Of a stretch of DNA of 64,000 bases, positions 16,323 through 25,443 are shown piece after piece. This DNA comes from RGIG426 sp045639905 (GTDB lineage Bacteria > Bacillota > Clostridia > Oscillospirales > Acutalibacteraceae), in NCBI GenBank assembly GCA_045639905.1, contig JAZUDZ010000015.1, positions 1 to 64,000 on the forward strand, written 5' to 3'. The stretch's first letter is position 1. Every line of letters starts with the position of its first letter. Below the pieces are notes generated by a model. That model ran no database searches, had not been told where the DNA came from, and saw only the letters and a program-made list of their open reading frames with translations. A program made the position numbers and the translations under genes.

Positions 16323-17636
16323 CTATTCTTCGATTTCGGGTTGCTTTTTCTTTTTCTTAAGATCGGCTTGTCGAGCGACGGATAAGAGAACACCGATCTC
16401 ACCATATAGGATAACCAGGGCCGAGCCTCCGAAACTGAAGAAGGGGAGACTGATACCGGTATTCGGCATGGCATTGGCCACAACGGCGATGTTTAAAATA
16501 ACCTGGAGAGCAATCTGAGAAGTGATTCCCAGTGCCAGTAAATATCCGAATTTATCCTTTGCATTGCGGGCAATTTTCAGGCCGCGGAACACAAAGACCG
16601 CAAATAAAACAATGACAAGCATGGCTCCGATAAAGCCCAGTTCCTCACAAATAACGGCAAAGATAAAGTCGTTGTGGCATTCCGGCAGGAACAGGTGTTT
16701 TTGACGGGAGTTGCCGAAGCCGAGACCCCAAAGTCCGCCGGAGCCGAGGGAGAACAGAGACTGGACGGTTTGCCAGGCGGTGTCGCGTCCCGAAACACCG
16801 GTTGTCGGGTCGACACCGGAGGTGAACACCTGAATGGGATGCAGCCACACGTCCATACGGTCACCTTCGTAACCGCCTCCCAGTTTACCGATAACGAGGA
16901 CCAGACCGGCAAGGCCGCAAGCGGCCAAATAACAAATCTTGCCACCGCCGGCAAACATCAAAATGATACCGATACAGGCTACCAGGATGGTACAGGACAT
17001 ATGGGGTTCTTTCATAATGAGCAGGCAGGTGATTCCGAGCGGAATCAAAAGGAGAACCAGGTTGATAACCAGTTCTTCTTTGAGCTGGTTCTTGCCTTTG
17101 TCGCTCAAACGACCGCTTTCGCTCCATAGGCCGGATTCTTTGTTGCGTGTCAGGAAATTAGTCCAGAACGGCCGTCTGAGCACGCCGTAATTGGTTGACA
17201 TGACATGCGCAAACAGCAAAATAATGGAGAATTTGGCAAGCTCGGAGGACTGGAAGGTGAATCCGCCCAGGTTAATCCAGCGGTGCACGTTGTCAACACC
17301 TTTGCAACGAAGAGCCCAAATTAAGAGGACAATACTGAAAAGCAAGACAGGGATGGCAAATACATGCAGCTTATGATAGTCCACGCAGGAGGCGATAATC
17401 ATAAAGACAATGCCGATGACGGTGTACTTCATTTGGTTTTTGATATAGAAGTAACTGTCATAGTTACAGTCCTGCGAATAACTGGCCAAAATATGGCTGG
17501 AGGAAAACAGACTGATCAGACCGACAACCACCATGACGGCAAAGATTGCCAGTAATGTGGTATCTAAATTGTGAATATAAAACAAACCGGAAAACCAGCT
17601 TTTTTTGCGAAGACCGGTTTTGGGCTGTCCGTCCAT
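16323..17636 (-). CDS. ftsW: FtsW, SEDS-family septal peptidoglycan polymerase
   Basis: 437 aa polytopic membrane protein, about ten helices. SEDS landmarks include HVFAIPVLL, a long extracellular loop with GRDTAWQTVQSLFSLGSGGLWGLGFGNSRQ, and the C-terminal NTGISLPFFSFGGSALV. It polymerises lipid II together with a class B penicillin-binding protein, here most likely the one at 20172-22439. A 30-residue loop around 145-190 is rich in charged residues. AAAGGAGG before the start. Confidence 0.95.
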   Translation of the reverse strand: MDGQPKTGLRKKSWFSGLFYIHNLDTTLLAIFAVMVVVGLISLFSSSHILASYSQDCNYDSYFYIKNQMKYTVIGIVFMIIASCVDYHKLHVFAIPVLLFSIVLLIWALRCKGVDNVHRWINLGGFTFQSSELAKFSIILLFAHVMSTNYGVLRRPFWTNFLTRNKESGLWSESGRLSDKGKNQLKEELVINLVLLLIPLGITCLLIMKEPHMSCTILVACIGIILMFAGGGKICYLAACGLAGLVLVIGKLGGGYEGDRMDVWLHPIQVFTSGVDPTTGVSGRDTAWQTVQSLFSLGSGGLWGLGFGNSRQKHLFLPECHNDFIFAVICEELGFIGAMLVIVLFAVFVFRGLKIARNAKDKFGYLLALGITSQIALQVILNIAVVANAMPNTGISLPFFSFGGSALVILYGEIGVLLSVARQADLKKKKKQPEIEE

Positions 17637-17666
17637 ATTCTATTCCTCCTTTCAAAATGCTTGAAA

Positions 17667-18695
17667 TTACCAGCCGGATACGCTTAAGCAAATGGTAATG
17701 GCACCGGCGATAAGAGTTATCAATGTAAAAACGGTTACGATTTTGTTTTCCGACCATCCGCACAGCTCAAAATGGTGGTGGATGGGGGACATTTTAAAGA
17801 GTCGTTTTCCGTGTGTCAGTTTAAAGTAAGAAACCTGCAGCATGACCGACACCGTTTCAATGATGTAAATCAGGCCGAAGGGAATCAGCAGCAGAGGATG
17901 ACCGATGCCGAAGGCAAAGGCACAAAGCGTACCGCCGATAAAGAGGGAACCGGTATCACCCATCATTACTTTGGCAGGGTGCAGGTTATAAACCAAGAAC
18001 CCGGCAATGGCACCGACCAGAGCCGACAGAAAAACACTTTGACCGGCTTCGTGCATAAATCCGGCGCTGACTAAGAAGCACAGCCCGGCGACGAATGTAA
18101 CCGACCCGCAAAGACCGTCGACACCATCGGTGAGGTTGGTGGCATTGTTGAAACCAACCAGAAAGAACATACAAATCGGAATAAACCAGAAACTCAGGGA
18201 GACTTCTCCCAAAAACGGGATAAAGAAACGGTCGGCATGGAAGAAGTAAAGTGTTCCGGCGTACAAGGCCGACAGCACGATTTGAAGCAAAAACTTCTGT
18301 TTGTCGGTCAGACCGAGATTCCGTTTTTTTACGACCTTAATATAGTCGTCGGTAAATCCGATCAAAGCGGAGCCCAGCGCCAAACCGCAGCCGGCGAAAA
18401 ACCGAATACGGGTGTTTTGATCTGCGCCGGAGAGAATCGGAACTTTAAACAGCGTTTCTCCGGAAATCAGGACCAGAGCCGTGGCAAATACGGCAGCACC
18501 TATGAAGAACAGGCCGCCCATCGTGGGTGTGCCTTGTTTGTTTTTATGCCAGGAAGGGCCGATGTCCAATATGGTTTGGCCGAATTTTAATTTGTGCAGC
18601 AGCGGGATGGCCCAGCGCCCAAGGAGGACGGAGGCTACCAGTGCAAGCAGTGCCGTGATCACATCGATCAAGGCGATGGTCGACATGTTCAGCAT
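17667..18695 (-). CDS. mraY: MraY, phospho-MurNAc-pentapeptide translocase
   Basis: 342 aa integral membrane enzyme making lipid I from UDP-MurNAc-pentapeptide and undecaprenyl phosphate. Signature motifs are GTPTMGG, FTDDYIKV, FNNATNLTDGVDGL and HHHFELCGWSE. The ATG at 18695 has AGGAG 8 nt upstream and overlaps the murE stop by 7 bp, so the two are translationally coupled; a second ATG at 18686 is possible. Confidence 0.97.
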   Translation of the reverse strand: MLNMSTIALIDVITALLALVASVLLGRWAIPLLHKLKFGQTILDIGPSWHKNKQGTPTMGGLFFIGAAVFATALVLISGETLFKVPILSGADQNTRIRFFAGCGLALGSALIGFTDDYIKVVKKRNLGLTDKQKFLLQIVLSALYAGTLYFFHADRFFIPFLGEVSLSFWFIPICMFFLVGFNNATNLTDGVDGLCGSVTFVAGLCFLVSAGFMHEAGQSVFLSALVGAIAGFLVYNLHPAKVMMGDTGSLFIGGTLCAFAFGIGHPLLLIPFGLIYIIETVSVMLQVSYFKLTHGKRLFKMSPIHHHFELCGWSENKIVTVFTLITLIAGAITICLSVSGW

Positions 18696-20137
18696 TCTTT
18701 CATCTCCTGTTTGTTTTTGTATCCCAGTGCCTCGGCTACAACCTCACGCTCATCGATATGAAGCATGCCGTTATTGAGAACCTGACAGCTTTCGTGGCCT
18801 TTGCCGGCCAATAAAACGGTATCGCCGGGACGTGCCATTTGTACAGCTTTGCGGATTGCTTCGAATCGGTCCGCAATACAATACGTTTCGGTATTGTCCG
18901 GGATGCCTTCTTTTACACCTTGAATGATGAAGTCCTCGTCTTCCGTACGAGGGTTATCCGATGTAACAAAGAGAACATCGGCATAGCGTGCGGCAATGGC
19001 GCCCATTTCCGCGCGCTTCGTTATGTCGCGTTTGCCGGCTGCGCCGAATACGGCAATCAGACGATTTTGCACGGAAGGCTTGATGGCGGAAAATATTTTT
19101 TCAAGTCCATCCGGTGTGTGTGCATAGTCAATAATGACGGGAAATCCTTTTCCGGTCTTTACAAGCTCGGCACGGCCCCGAACACCTTCCAGGGATGATA
19201 GTGCTTTTTGCGCCAGGTCAAAGGGAACACCCAGTTCCAAAAGGCAACTGAGAACGCCGAGAGAGTTATAAACGGAAAATTCTCCCGGAATTCCGAGGGT
19301 GATTGGTCCACGAACGTCCGGACCGACAAATTCATAGGAAACACCGTCGGGTCGGCATACGGGTTGCTCAGCCCGATAGGTAGCTTTGGAATTTTTACAA
19401 GAGAATGTGTATACCCGGCAGGGAAGGTCTTGACTTATTTTATCAAACCAGGAATCGTCCGCGTTTAAGAAGGCCTTTTTGCAGTTTAGGAACAGTTTTT
19501 TCTTGGCCTCACAGTAGTCTTCCATGGTTTTGTGGTAATCCAGGTGGTCTTGTGTGAGATTGGTAAAAATACCGGCTTCAAACTGAATCCCGTCCACACG
19601 GCACTGTGCCAAAGCGTGGGAGGAAACTTCCATAACCACATGAGTACAGTGGGCGTCGGCCATCTGTCGGAACAAATGATGGAGTTCGTAAGCTTCCGGC
19701 GTTGTATGACAGGCGGGGATCGGCCGGTTGCCGATGAGCGACTGAATCGTTCCGATAAGGCCGACTTTATAGCCGCAAAGTTCCAAAGCCTGTTTCATCA
19801 TATAGGAAGAAGAGGTTTTGCCGTTGGTACCGGTGATGCCGATGATTTTCATGTCGTCAGCCGGGTGGCCAAACCAGTTCGCGGACATTTTTGCCCACAC
19901 CGAACGGGTGTCCTCGAGAATGATTTGGTTATCCATTCCAAGGTCCCGCTCGGCGATAATAAGGGCGGCACCGTTTTCCAGCGCCTTGGAGGCATACTTG
20001 TGTCCGTCAACATTTACGCCGTTAATACAGACAAATGCAAATCCCGGCTTAATTTTTCTGGTGTCACAGGCGATTCCTGTTATTTCCAGATCGTTTGAAG
20101 GCACAAAGATGCCGTTAAGCAATTGACTGAGCTTCAT
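18689..20137 (-). CDS. murE: MurE, UDP-MurNAc-tripeptide synthetase
   Basis: 482 aa Mur ligase. The ATP loop GITGTNGKTSSSYMM, EVSSHAL, and the SDNPRTED motif are present; DNPR in the C-terminal domain is associated with meso-diaminopimelate addition, implying a DAP-type cell wall. The start MKLSQLL is preceded by AAAGGAGG at 10 nt; an upstream in-frame extension to 20326 is rejected because it runs into the PBP gene. murD, murC and murF are not adjacent. Confidence 0.96.
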   Translation of the reverse strand: MKLSQLLNGIFVPSNDLEITGIACDTRKIKPGFAFVCINGVNVDGHKYASKALENGAALIIAERDLGMDNQIILEDTRSVWAKMSANWFGHPADDMKIIGITGTNGKTSSSYMMKQALELCGYKVGLIGTIQSLIGNRPIPACHTTPEAYELHHLFRQMADAHCTHVVMEVSSHALAQCRVDGIQFEAGIFTNLTQDHLDYHKTMEDYCEAKKKLFLNCKKAFLNADDSWFDKISQDLPCRVYTFSCKNSKATYRAEQPVCRPDGVSYEFVGPDVRGPITLGIPGEFSVYNSLGVLSCLLELGVPFDLAQKALSSLEGVRGRAELVKTGKGFPVIIDYAHTPDGLEKIFSAIKPSVQNRLIAVFGAAGKRDITKRAEMGAIAARYADVLFVTSDNPRTEDEDFIIQGVKEGIPDNTETYCIADRFEAIRKAVQMARPGDTVLLAGKGHESCQVLNNGMLHIDEREVVAEALGYKNKQEMKEC

Positions 20138-20171
20138 ATGACGGTGGCCTCCTTTCATAGTTTTAAGCTTG

Positions 20172-22439
20172 TTAAGCGATAGCGTCGGTTGTTTCAAAGC
20201 GCAGGGTAACAACGCTTCCTTTCGGGAGTCTCGCTCCCGGTTGCCAGTTCTGGTTATAAGCCGTGGCGCCGCCGGTGGAAATGTTACCGGTAACGGAAAT
20301 GTTGATACCTGCATTATCAGCGGCAACCTGTGCTTGTGACAGGGTCATGCCGTCAAAATTCGGGACAGTTGCGGTTGAACCCAAACTGTCATCGTCCGTG
20401 TACACATAAACGGTTCCGCTTTTCGGAATGGTGCTGCCGGCGGTCGGAACCTGGTCGAGAACGGTAGCGCCGTTTCCGAGGACCTGAATCTGCAAATCGG
20501 CATTACCGATGATGGTTGAGGCGGTTGAGATTTCCTTATCCATAACATTGGGTGTGGTTGTACTGAGGTTGGCCATTTCGGCTTCAGTGTAGATGGGCTC
20601 AACGCCGAGATACGGAAGGGATTCTTCCAAAATGCCTTGGCAAACAGGACCGGCCACGTGACTGCCGTATCGGTTGGAACTGTGCGGTTCATCAATGATT
20701 GTCAAACATGCAATCCGCGGATCGTCTGCAGGAGCAAAGGTTCCGAAGGAACCCCAAACCAGGTAACCTTCCTTACGGGATTCCGTCTTATCGGACGTAC
20801 CGGATTTACCGGCAACGCGATATCCGGGGACATAAACGTTTTTGGAACCGCCGCCGTTGACGGCTGCTGCCAGCATTTCGGTTACTTTCTCACAGGTTTC
20901 ACTGGAGACAACCTGGCGCTTGACAGTGGGTTCGGTTTTGGAAACGATGTTTCCGTTTTCGTCCAAAATTTCCGATACCAGATACGGCTGCAAAAGATAG
21001 CCGCCGTTGGCAACTGCGGAAATGGCCGTAATCATTTGAATGGGGGTGATTTTAAAGGTCTGACCCATGGAAGAGGTGGCAACGTCCAAGTCGGTCATAT
21101 CAATACCGTGATACAATCCGCTGTTGCTGATGGCCTCGCTCAGGGTATCAATGCCAGTCGGTTCCGTAAAGCCGAAGCCGACGAAGTATTTGTAGAAGCG
21201 TTCTCCGCCGAGGGATAACCCAAGTGTAATGAAACCCGGGTTACAGGAGTTGGAAATAATATCGGCAAAGTGCTGTGTGCCATGCCCCGGAGGATGCCAG
21301 CAAACAATGGTCTGCCCGTTGACTTCTTTGTAGCCGGGGCAGTAGAAGGTGGTGGTGTCCGTATCGGCCACGCCTTCTTCCAGCGACATACAGGAAGTGA
21401 AAATTTTAAAAACGGAACCGGGTTCGTAAAACTCGGAAACAGCTTTGTTGCTCCACTGTTCCATGCGGGCAGCGGCCAATGCATCGCTGTATTTGTCACC
21501 CGACAATAAATCAAGTTTCTGTTTGACGGTCGGGTTGGTAATTTTCCAGGGGTCGGTTAAATCAAAGTCGCCTTTGACGGCCATGGCTAAAATGGCGCCG
21601 GTTTTGACGTCCATCACGATGGAAACGCCACGGTTGGCGACATCGTTTTCGCTGATGGACTGTGCCAGGTATTTTTCGGCGATGCGCTGAATGTTTTCGT
21701 CGATGGTTAATACGAGACTGTTGCCGTCTTCGGCATCAATGGTTTTTTCACAGGCGAGGGAAACGGCCATTTCGTCACCGGCGGAGTTTTTGATGGAAAC
21801 GACGCGCCCGGCAACGCCGGTCAGGGTTTCGTCATATTTGGCTTCCAGACCGTATAGGCCGTAGTGGTCGGTTCCCGTAAATCCGATAACCGTAGAGGCT
21901 AAGGAACCATAGGGATAGGTCCGTTTATAGTCGCTGATGATACGGAAAATACCGGTACCGCTCAGATCGTTCTTTTTGGCCCAGTCCTGAAATTTTTCCA
22001 CCTGCGGATTTTCCAGGTTGCCGATTACTTTTTGGTATTCGGACTCGAAGAAGCCGGTGTCCTCATACACGCTGTCATAGTCCAGTTTGAACATTTCGGA
22101 CAAACCTTTGGCGATGGTCTTTCTGGCGCTTTCCACCTGGTCGTCCGGCAGGCCGGCGATGGCTTTGGCAGACATGATAATGGTCCATACCTGCTGCGAT
22201 TCCGCCAGCACGTTTTTATTACAGTCATAAATGGTGCCGCGATGAGCAGCCACAATGCTGTCATCCAGTTGCTGATTGACCGCCATATTGGCATAAGTTT
22301 CGCCTTTGATCAGCATATTATAGCCAAGCACGAAGATAACATATACCAAGACAATGACAACCGCAACATAGACAAGAATGGTTCGCACGTACATTGTTTT
22401 GGACGGTTTTACGGATTTCTGCACTGTATCCTTTGCCAT
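20172..22439 (-). CDS. class B penicillin-binding protein with PASTA domains (FtsI/SpoVD type)
   Basis: 755 aa. One transmembrane helix at about 19-40, a PBP dimerisation domain, then a transpeptidase with S342VFK345, S398CN and K545SG, the three active-site motifs for 4-3 cross-linking. Two PASTA domains follow (about 640-693 and 695-755), which are typical of the septal PBP2x/SpoVD group in Firmicutes. AAGGAGG before the ATG. Position after ftsL and beside ftsW supports a septal role; the same gene type also makes spore cortex in sporeformers, so ftsI versus spoVD is undecided. Confidence 0.93.
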   Translation of the reverse strand: MAKDTVQKSVKPSKTMYVRTILVYVAVVIVLVYVIFVLGYNMLIKGETYANMAVNQQLDDSIVAAHRGTIYDCNKNVLAESQQVWTIIMSAKAIAGLPDDQVESARKTIAKGLSEMFKLDYDSVYEDTGFFESEYQKVIGNLENPQVEKFQDWAKKNDLSGTGIFRIISDYKRTYPYGSLASTVIGFTGTDHYGLYGLEAKYDETLTGVAGRVVSIKNSAGDEMAVSLACEKTIDAEDGNSLVLTIDENIQRIAEKYLAQSISENDVANRGVSIVMDVKTGAILAMAVKGDFDLTDPWKITNPTVKQKLDLLSGDKYSDALAAARMEQWSNKAVSEFYEPGSVFKIFTSCMSLEEGVADTDTTTFYCPGYKEVNGQTIVCWHPPGHGTQHFADIISNSCNPGFITLGLSLGGERFYKYFVGFGFTEPTGIDTLSEAISNSGLYHGIDMTDLDVATSSMGQTFKITPIQMITAISAVANGGYLLQPYLVSEILDENGNIVSKTEPTVKRQVVSSETCEKVTEMLAAAVNGGGSKNVYVPGYRVAGKSGTSDKTESRKEGYLVWGSFGTFAPADDPRIACLTIIDEPHSSNRYGSHVAGPVCQGILEESLPYLGVEPIYTEAEMANLSTTTPNVMDKEISTASTIIGNADLQIQVLGNGATVLDQVPTAGSTIPKSGTVYVYTDDDSLGSTATVPNFDGMTLSQAQVAADNAGINISVTGNISTGGATAYNQNWQPGARLPKGSVVTLRFETTDAIA

Positions 22440-22514
22440 ATGACGACCTCCTTCTAAAAAAGTTAACGAGAGTTAAGATGGGATTTCTCAACTCTCGCAC
22501 AAAAACCGATTCAT

Positions 22515-22985
22515 TTAGAAAAGTGCTTGAATGTCGCACCACAGGTTGGACAGAAAGTTGTTTGAACCCGAAACGACTTCGGTCTTATCTCCGCCTTCGA
22601 CGGTAATGTATGTGTACTGGGATGCTTCAACTTTTTGCAAGCCGTGTTTTTCGGCGTACGCTTCAATTTTGTCGGGAGAAGCGATATTGCACAATTGACT
22701 GTTTAAACCAATCTGTTCGCTCTTAAGTTTGTCAAGCTGTGTGGTCAGGGAAGAGATTTCCGTATCCATATCCGAAATGCGGATGTGGTAGATAACCACT
22801 GTGGCCAGAAGGGCTAACACAACGGCGGCGCAAATTACGATTTCCACCGTTTTAAGAGCGGTCTGCTGGGCCTGACGGCGCTTTTGAGCTTTTGTAACCT
22901 TTTTGGTGTTTTTCACCTGTGAAATTTTCGGTTGTTTCCGCTCGAACAGTTCCAGGCTGTATGCGGTGCTCACATTGTCCGTCAT
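22515..22985 (-). CDS. ftsL: FtsL-like septum protein
   Basis: 156 aa bitopic protein: basic cytoplasmic segment (KKVTKAQKRRQAQQ), transmembrane helix at about 48-70, then a short coiled coil (MDTEISSLTTQLDKLKSEQ) with a leucine-zipper pattern. FtsL scaffolds DivIB/DivIC and the septal synthases. Sequence similarity within the family is low; the call rests on position between rsmH and the PBP, topology and coiled coil. Confidence 0.85.
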   Translation of the reverse strand: MTDNVSTAYSLELFERKQPKISQVKNTKKVTKAQKRRQAQQTALKTVEIVICAAVVLALLATVVIYHIRISDMDTEISSLTTQLDKLKSEQIGLNSQLCNIASPDKIEAYAEKHGLQKVEASQYTYITVEGGDKTEVVSGSNNFLSNLWCDIQALF

Positions 22986-22999
22986 GCGATTGGCCTCCT

Positions 23000-23938
23000 T
23001 TAGTCATAAAGTTCGTGATTTTTCTCAATGCAGCGAAGTTTTGCGCTGCGGCTTCTCGGGTTCTGCTTCAGTTCTTCTTCCGTTGCCGTGACGGGCTTTC
23101 GAAGAACCAGGGTTCCGGGCGGTGTGCGATGACAAACGCAAACCGGAAACTGCGGGGGACAGATGCAACCTTCTTTGAAAGAAGCGAAGGTTTCTTTTAC
23201 CAGGCGGTCTTCTAGAGAATGAAAGGTGATGACTGCCAGGCGCCCGCCGGGCTTTAAACAATTAAAGGCGGTCTTCAGTGCCCCCGGTAAGATATCCAGT
23301 TCCCCGTTGACAGCAATGCGTAAAGCTTGGAAGGTGCGTCGTGAAGGGTGTTTGTCACGTCGCGCTGCAGCGGGGATACTGGACACGATGATGTCGGTCA
23401 GTTGGGTTGTTGTTTCAATTCGTTCGCTTTCCCGTCTGCGAACGATGGTATTGGCAATGGGACGGGCAAATTTTTCTTCGCCGAAGTCCCTGAGTATTTT
23501 GGTTAATTCATCTGCCGAAAGTGTGTTGACCAAATCGGCAGCGGTAGGGCCGGACTGACTCATGCGCATGTCCAGCGGTGCGTCTCCGTGATACGAGAAT
23601 CCGCGTTCGATGGTGTCCAGCTGGTGAGAAGAAACTCCAAGGTCCAGCAGGATTCCGTCAACCCCGTCAATGCCCTGTTCTGCCAGAACGGCGTCCATAC
23701 GGGAAAAGTTGGATTGGATGACGGTGGCCGGAAGGCCTGCAAGCCGTTTGCCGGCTTCCTTGATGGCGTCCGGATCCTGATCCAGGGCGTACAGGTGACC
23801 GTTTTCAAGGCGGGAAGCAATTTCAAAGGAATGCCCGCCTCCACCGGCTGTTCCGTCTAAATACAAACCATCCGGCTTGATTTGAAGGGCGTCTAAAACC
23901 GGTTCCAGTAAAACCGGAATGTGATAGGTGGTTTCCAT
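23000..23938 (-). CDS. rsmH: RsmH, 16S rRNA C1402 N4-methyltransferase
   Basis: 312 aa SAM-dependent enzyme of the MraW family. It contains HIPVLLEPVLDAL, DGTAGGGGHS (SAM loop), ILLDLGVSSHQLD, GFSYHGDAPLDMRM and ITFHSLEDRLVKE. It sits second in the cluster, starting 7 bp after the mraZ stop without a clear ribosome binding site, suggesting coupling to mraZ translation. Confidence 0.97.
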   Translation of the reverse strand: METTYHIPVLLEPVLDALQIKPDGLYLDGTAGGGGHSFEIASRLENGHLYALDQDPDAIKEAGKRLAGLPATVIQSNFSRMDAVLAEQGIDGVDGILLDLGVSSHQLDTIERGFSYHGDAPLDMRMSQSGPTAADLVNTLSADELTKILRDFGEEKFARPIANTIVRRRESERIETTTQLTDIIVSSIPAAARRDKHPSRRTFQALRIAVNGELDILPGALKTAFNCLKPGGRLAVITFHSLEDRLVKETFASFKEGCICPPQFPVCVCHRTPPGTLVLRKPVTATEEELKQNPRSRSAKLRCIEKNHELYD

Positions 23939-23944
23939 TGCTAT

Positions 23945-24376
23945 TTAAAACCCGAGTTTGAGAAGCTTGGCTTCCATCTCTTCGTCGGTCATGGCCAAGT
24001 CGACCTTCTCGTAATTGGCCGGGTTCCAGAGTTTTGCGTGGCGTCCCGAACCGACGAATAAAGCTTCTTTATCAATCTGGGCATATTCAATCAAACGAGG
24101 CTCCAGGGAAATACGTCCCTGAGCGTCAACCGAAACTTCCTGCGCTCGGGAGTTAATGGCCAGAATCAAGTCGCGGGATTCCGTTTCGGGAAGTTCTTCC
24201 AGTTTATCTTGCAACCGATCCCATTCTTCGTTGGGGTACAGGCGGATGCAATGGTCGAGGATGGCTGCCGCAATAAACGAGTCACCCAGGTGAGAACGGA
24301 ACTTGGACGGGATGATGATACGGTTTTTCTGGTCAAAGGTGTGTTTGTATTGACCGACCAAACGACAACGACTCAT
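23945..24376 (-). CDS. mraZ: MraZ transcriptional regulator of the dcw cluster
   Basis: 143 aa with two SpoVT-AbrB-like half-domains (QYKHTFDQKNRIIIPSKFR and VSVDAQGRISLEPRLIEYA). MraZ forms a ring that binds direct repeats upstream of its own operon. The start MSRCRLVG is preferred over an ATG ten codons upstream, since AAGGAGG lies 9 nt before it. Confidence 0.95.
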   Translation of the reverse strand: MSRCRLVGQYKHTFDQKNRIIIPSKFRSHLGDSFIAAAILDHCIRLYPNEEWDRLQDKLEELPETESRDLILAINSRAQEVSVDAQGRISLEPRLIEYAQIDKEALFVGSGRHAKLWNPANYEKVDLAMTDEEMEAKLLKLGF

Positions 24377-24407
24377 ATTCGGTAGCCTCCTTCTTGTAAA
24401 TTTCATG

Positions 24408-24437
24408 GTGGAAAACTCAGTGGAAATTGTGGAAAAA
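24408..24437. promoter_or_regulatory. GTGGAAA repeats in the mraZ leader, possible operator
   Basis: GTGGAAA occurs at 24408, 24420 and 24429 on the plus strand, inside the mraZ 5' leader. MraZ boxes are GTGG-containing repeats, but usually lie on the coding strand at regular 10-bp spacing. Here the orientation is reversed and spacing is 12 and 9 bp, so this is a tentative call. Read the other way the repeats resemble weak DnaA boxes (TTTTCCACA). Confidence 0.3.
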
Positions 24438-24485
24438 TCTCCTTTTTACACTTTTTTGCTCCTTTTTCCCCCACAATGTAGTATT

Positions 24486-24513
24486 ATTATACCATATTAC
24501 CGCCCAAATGCAA
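24486..24513 (-). promoter_or_regulatory. mraZ/dcw promoter
   Basis: Minus strand TTGCAT (24508-24513), a 16-nt spacer and TGG-TATAAT (-10 at 24486-24491) make an extended -10 promoter for the whole dcw cluster, with a roughly 100-nt leader. Confidence 0.75.
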
Positions 24514-24700
24514 CATTTTTTTGCAAAAAAAACGAGTTTTTTTCAACTTTTTTTGATCCGGCGTAAGTGCCTGCGCCGCAACGGATTGAGCCTTGTTTTC
24601 TTCCCGGAAAAAGTCACCGAAAACAAGGGAAAAGCAAAAAATAATCCGCCTCCTTCCGGCTGGAAGAAGGTGGATTGAAAATCAGGTGGGAAAATAGATG
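24514..24700. other. gene-free stretch with two large hairpins between divergent promoters
   Basis: No credible ORF. CCTTGTTTTC and GAAAACAAGG (within about 24592-24630) and AATCCGCCTCCTTCC with GGAAGAAGGTGGATT (within about 24642-24677) can each form strong hairpins. Neither has a U-run, and no promoter pointing into them was seen apart from those reading outward. Confidence 0.4.
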
Positions 24701-24729
24701 TTGCAAAAGCCAGATACCTTTGCTATAAT
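24701..24729 (+). promoter_or_regulatory. promoter of the coiled-coil protein gene
   Basis: TTGCAA (24701-24706), a 17-nt spacer and a consensus TATAAT (24724-24729), about 45 bp before the start codon. Confidence 0.8.
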
Positions 24730-24773
24730 TTTACAAAGCTTTATAAAGAAAAAGAAAGGCGGAGACGCTGGCT

Positions 24774-25385
24774 ATGGCAGAAGTGGATGGATTCCGTTCC
24801 GCTTGCGGTGGATTCAACAAGCAGGACGTAATGGAGTATCTGGACAAGATGCATGCGGACTATGCAGCACGTGAAGAGCAGCTGAAGGCGGAATATGCCG
24901 AACGGGAGAATCAGCTTCGGGAAGGCTTAACCTCTGCCAATGAGATGCTGGTGGATTTATCCAAACAGTTGGAAGCGGCAAAGGCCGGCCAGACAACCGT
25001 GCCCTCGGAGAGTTCCGAAGAGAAACCGGAGGGAGACGGAATCAATCGCCAGGAACTGCTTTGGATGTTGGAAACGGTAAAAGCGGACAACAGCGCCCAG
25101 CTGGCCGTCAGCACCCGTAAGAACCAGCAGAATCTGCAGGATCTCGCCAAGATTGTGACGGTTTTGGAAAACGCTTTGAATCAGGTGAAAAAGCAGATCA
25201 TGGAAACCAAGCAGTCCATTGAAGTGGAAAACCGAGAGGCGGAAGCCAAAATGAAAAAACGGGTGGAGGCGATTGAGAGCAAGCTGGGGGTTGTTCCCAG
25301 TCTGTCCGATCCGGTTGCCGCCGCCAAAACGGAAGAACCGAAGACAAACCTGGAAAAGTTTGTGGACGGATATTTCGGACAGTAA
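24774..25385 (+). CDS. DivIVA-like coiled-coil protein, unknown function
   Basis: 203 aa, soluble, highly charged. The first 25 residues (GGFNKQDVMEYLDKMHADY) resemble the N-terminal membrane-binding segment of DivIVA/GpsB proteins, which bind curved membrane at poles and septa. Two predicted coiled coils (about 30-65 and 100-165) flank a Ser/Glu-rich linker. Divergent from mraZ and followed 58 bp later by the PC4-like gene. Role in division or morphogenesis is inferred only from the N-terminal pattern and location. Confidence 0.7.
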   Translation: MAEVDGFRSACGGFNKQDVMEYLDKMHADYAAREEQLKAEYAERENQLREGLTSANEMLVDLSKQLEAAKAGQTTVPSESSEEKPEGDGINRQELLWMLETVKADNSAQLAVSTRKNQQNLQDLAKIVTVLENALNQVKKQIMETKQSIEVENREAEAKMKKRVEAIESKLGVVPSLSDPVAAAKTEEPKTNLEKFVDGYFGQ

Positions 25386-25443
25386 ACGTAAATGGAACTC
25401 TTGCGTAAGAGTTTTGCAATATTAAGTAAAGGAGAAAAGTTAC

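Noticed and set aside
16310..16483. 58-codon N-terminal extension of MurG
   Set aside because: Overlaps ftsW, lacks protein-like composition, and the family start MRVLLAGGGTAGH is preceded by its own ribosome site.
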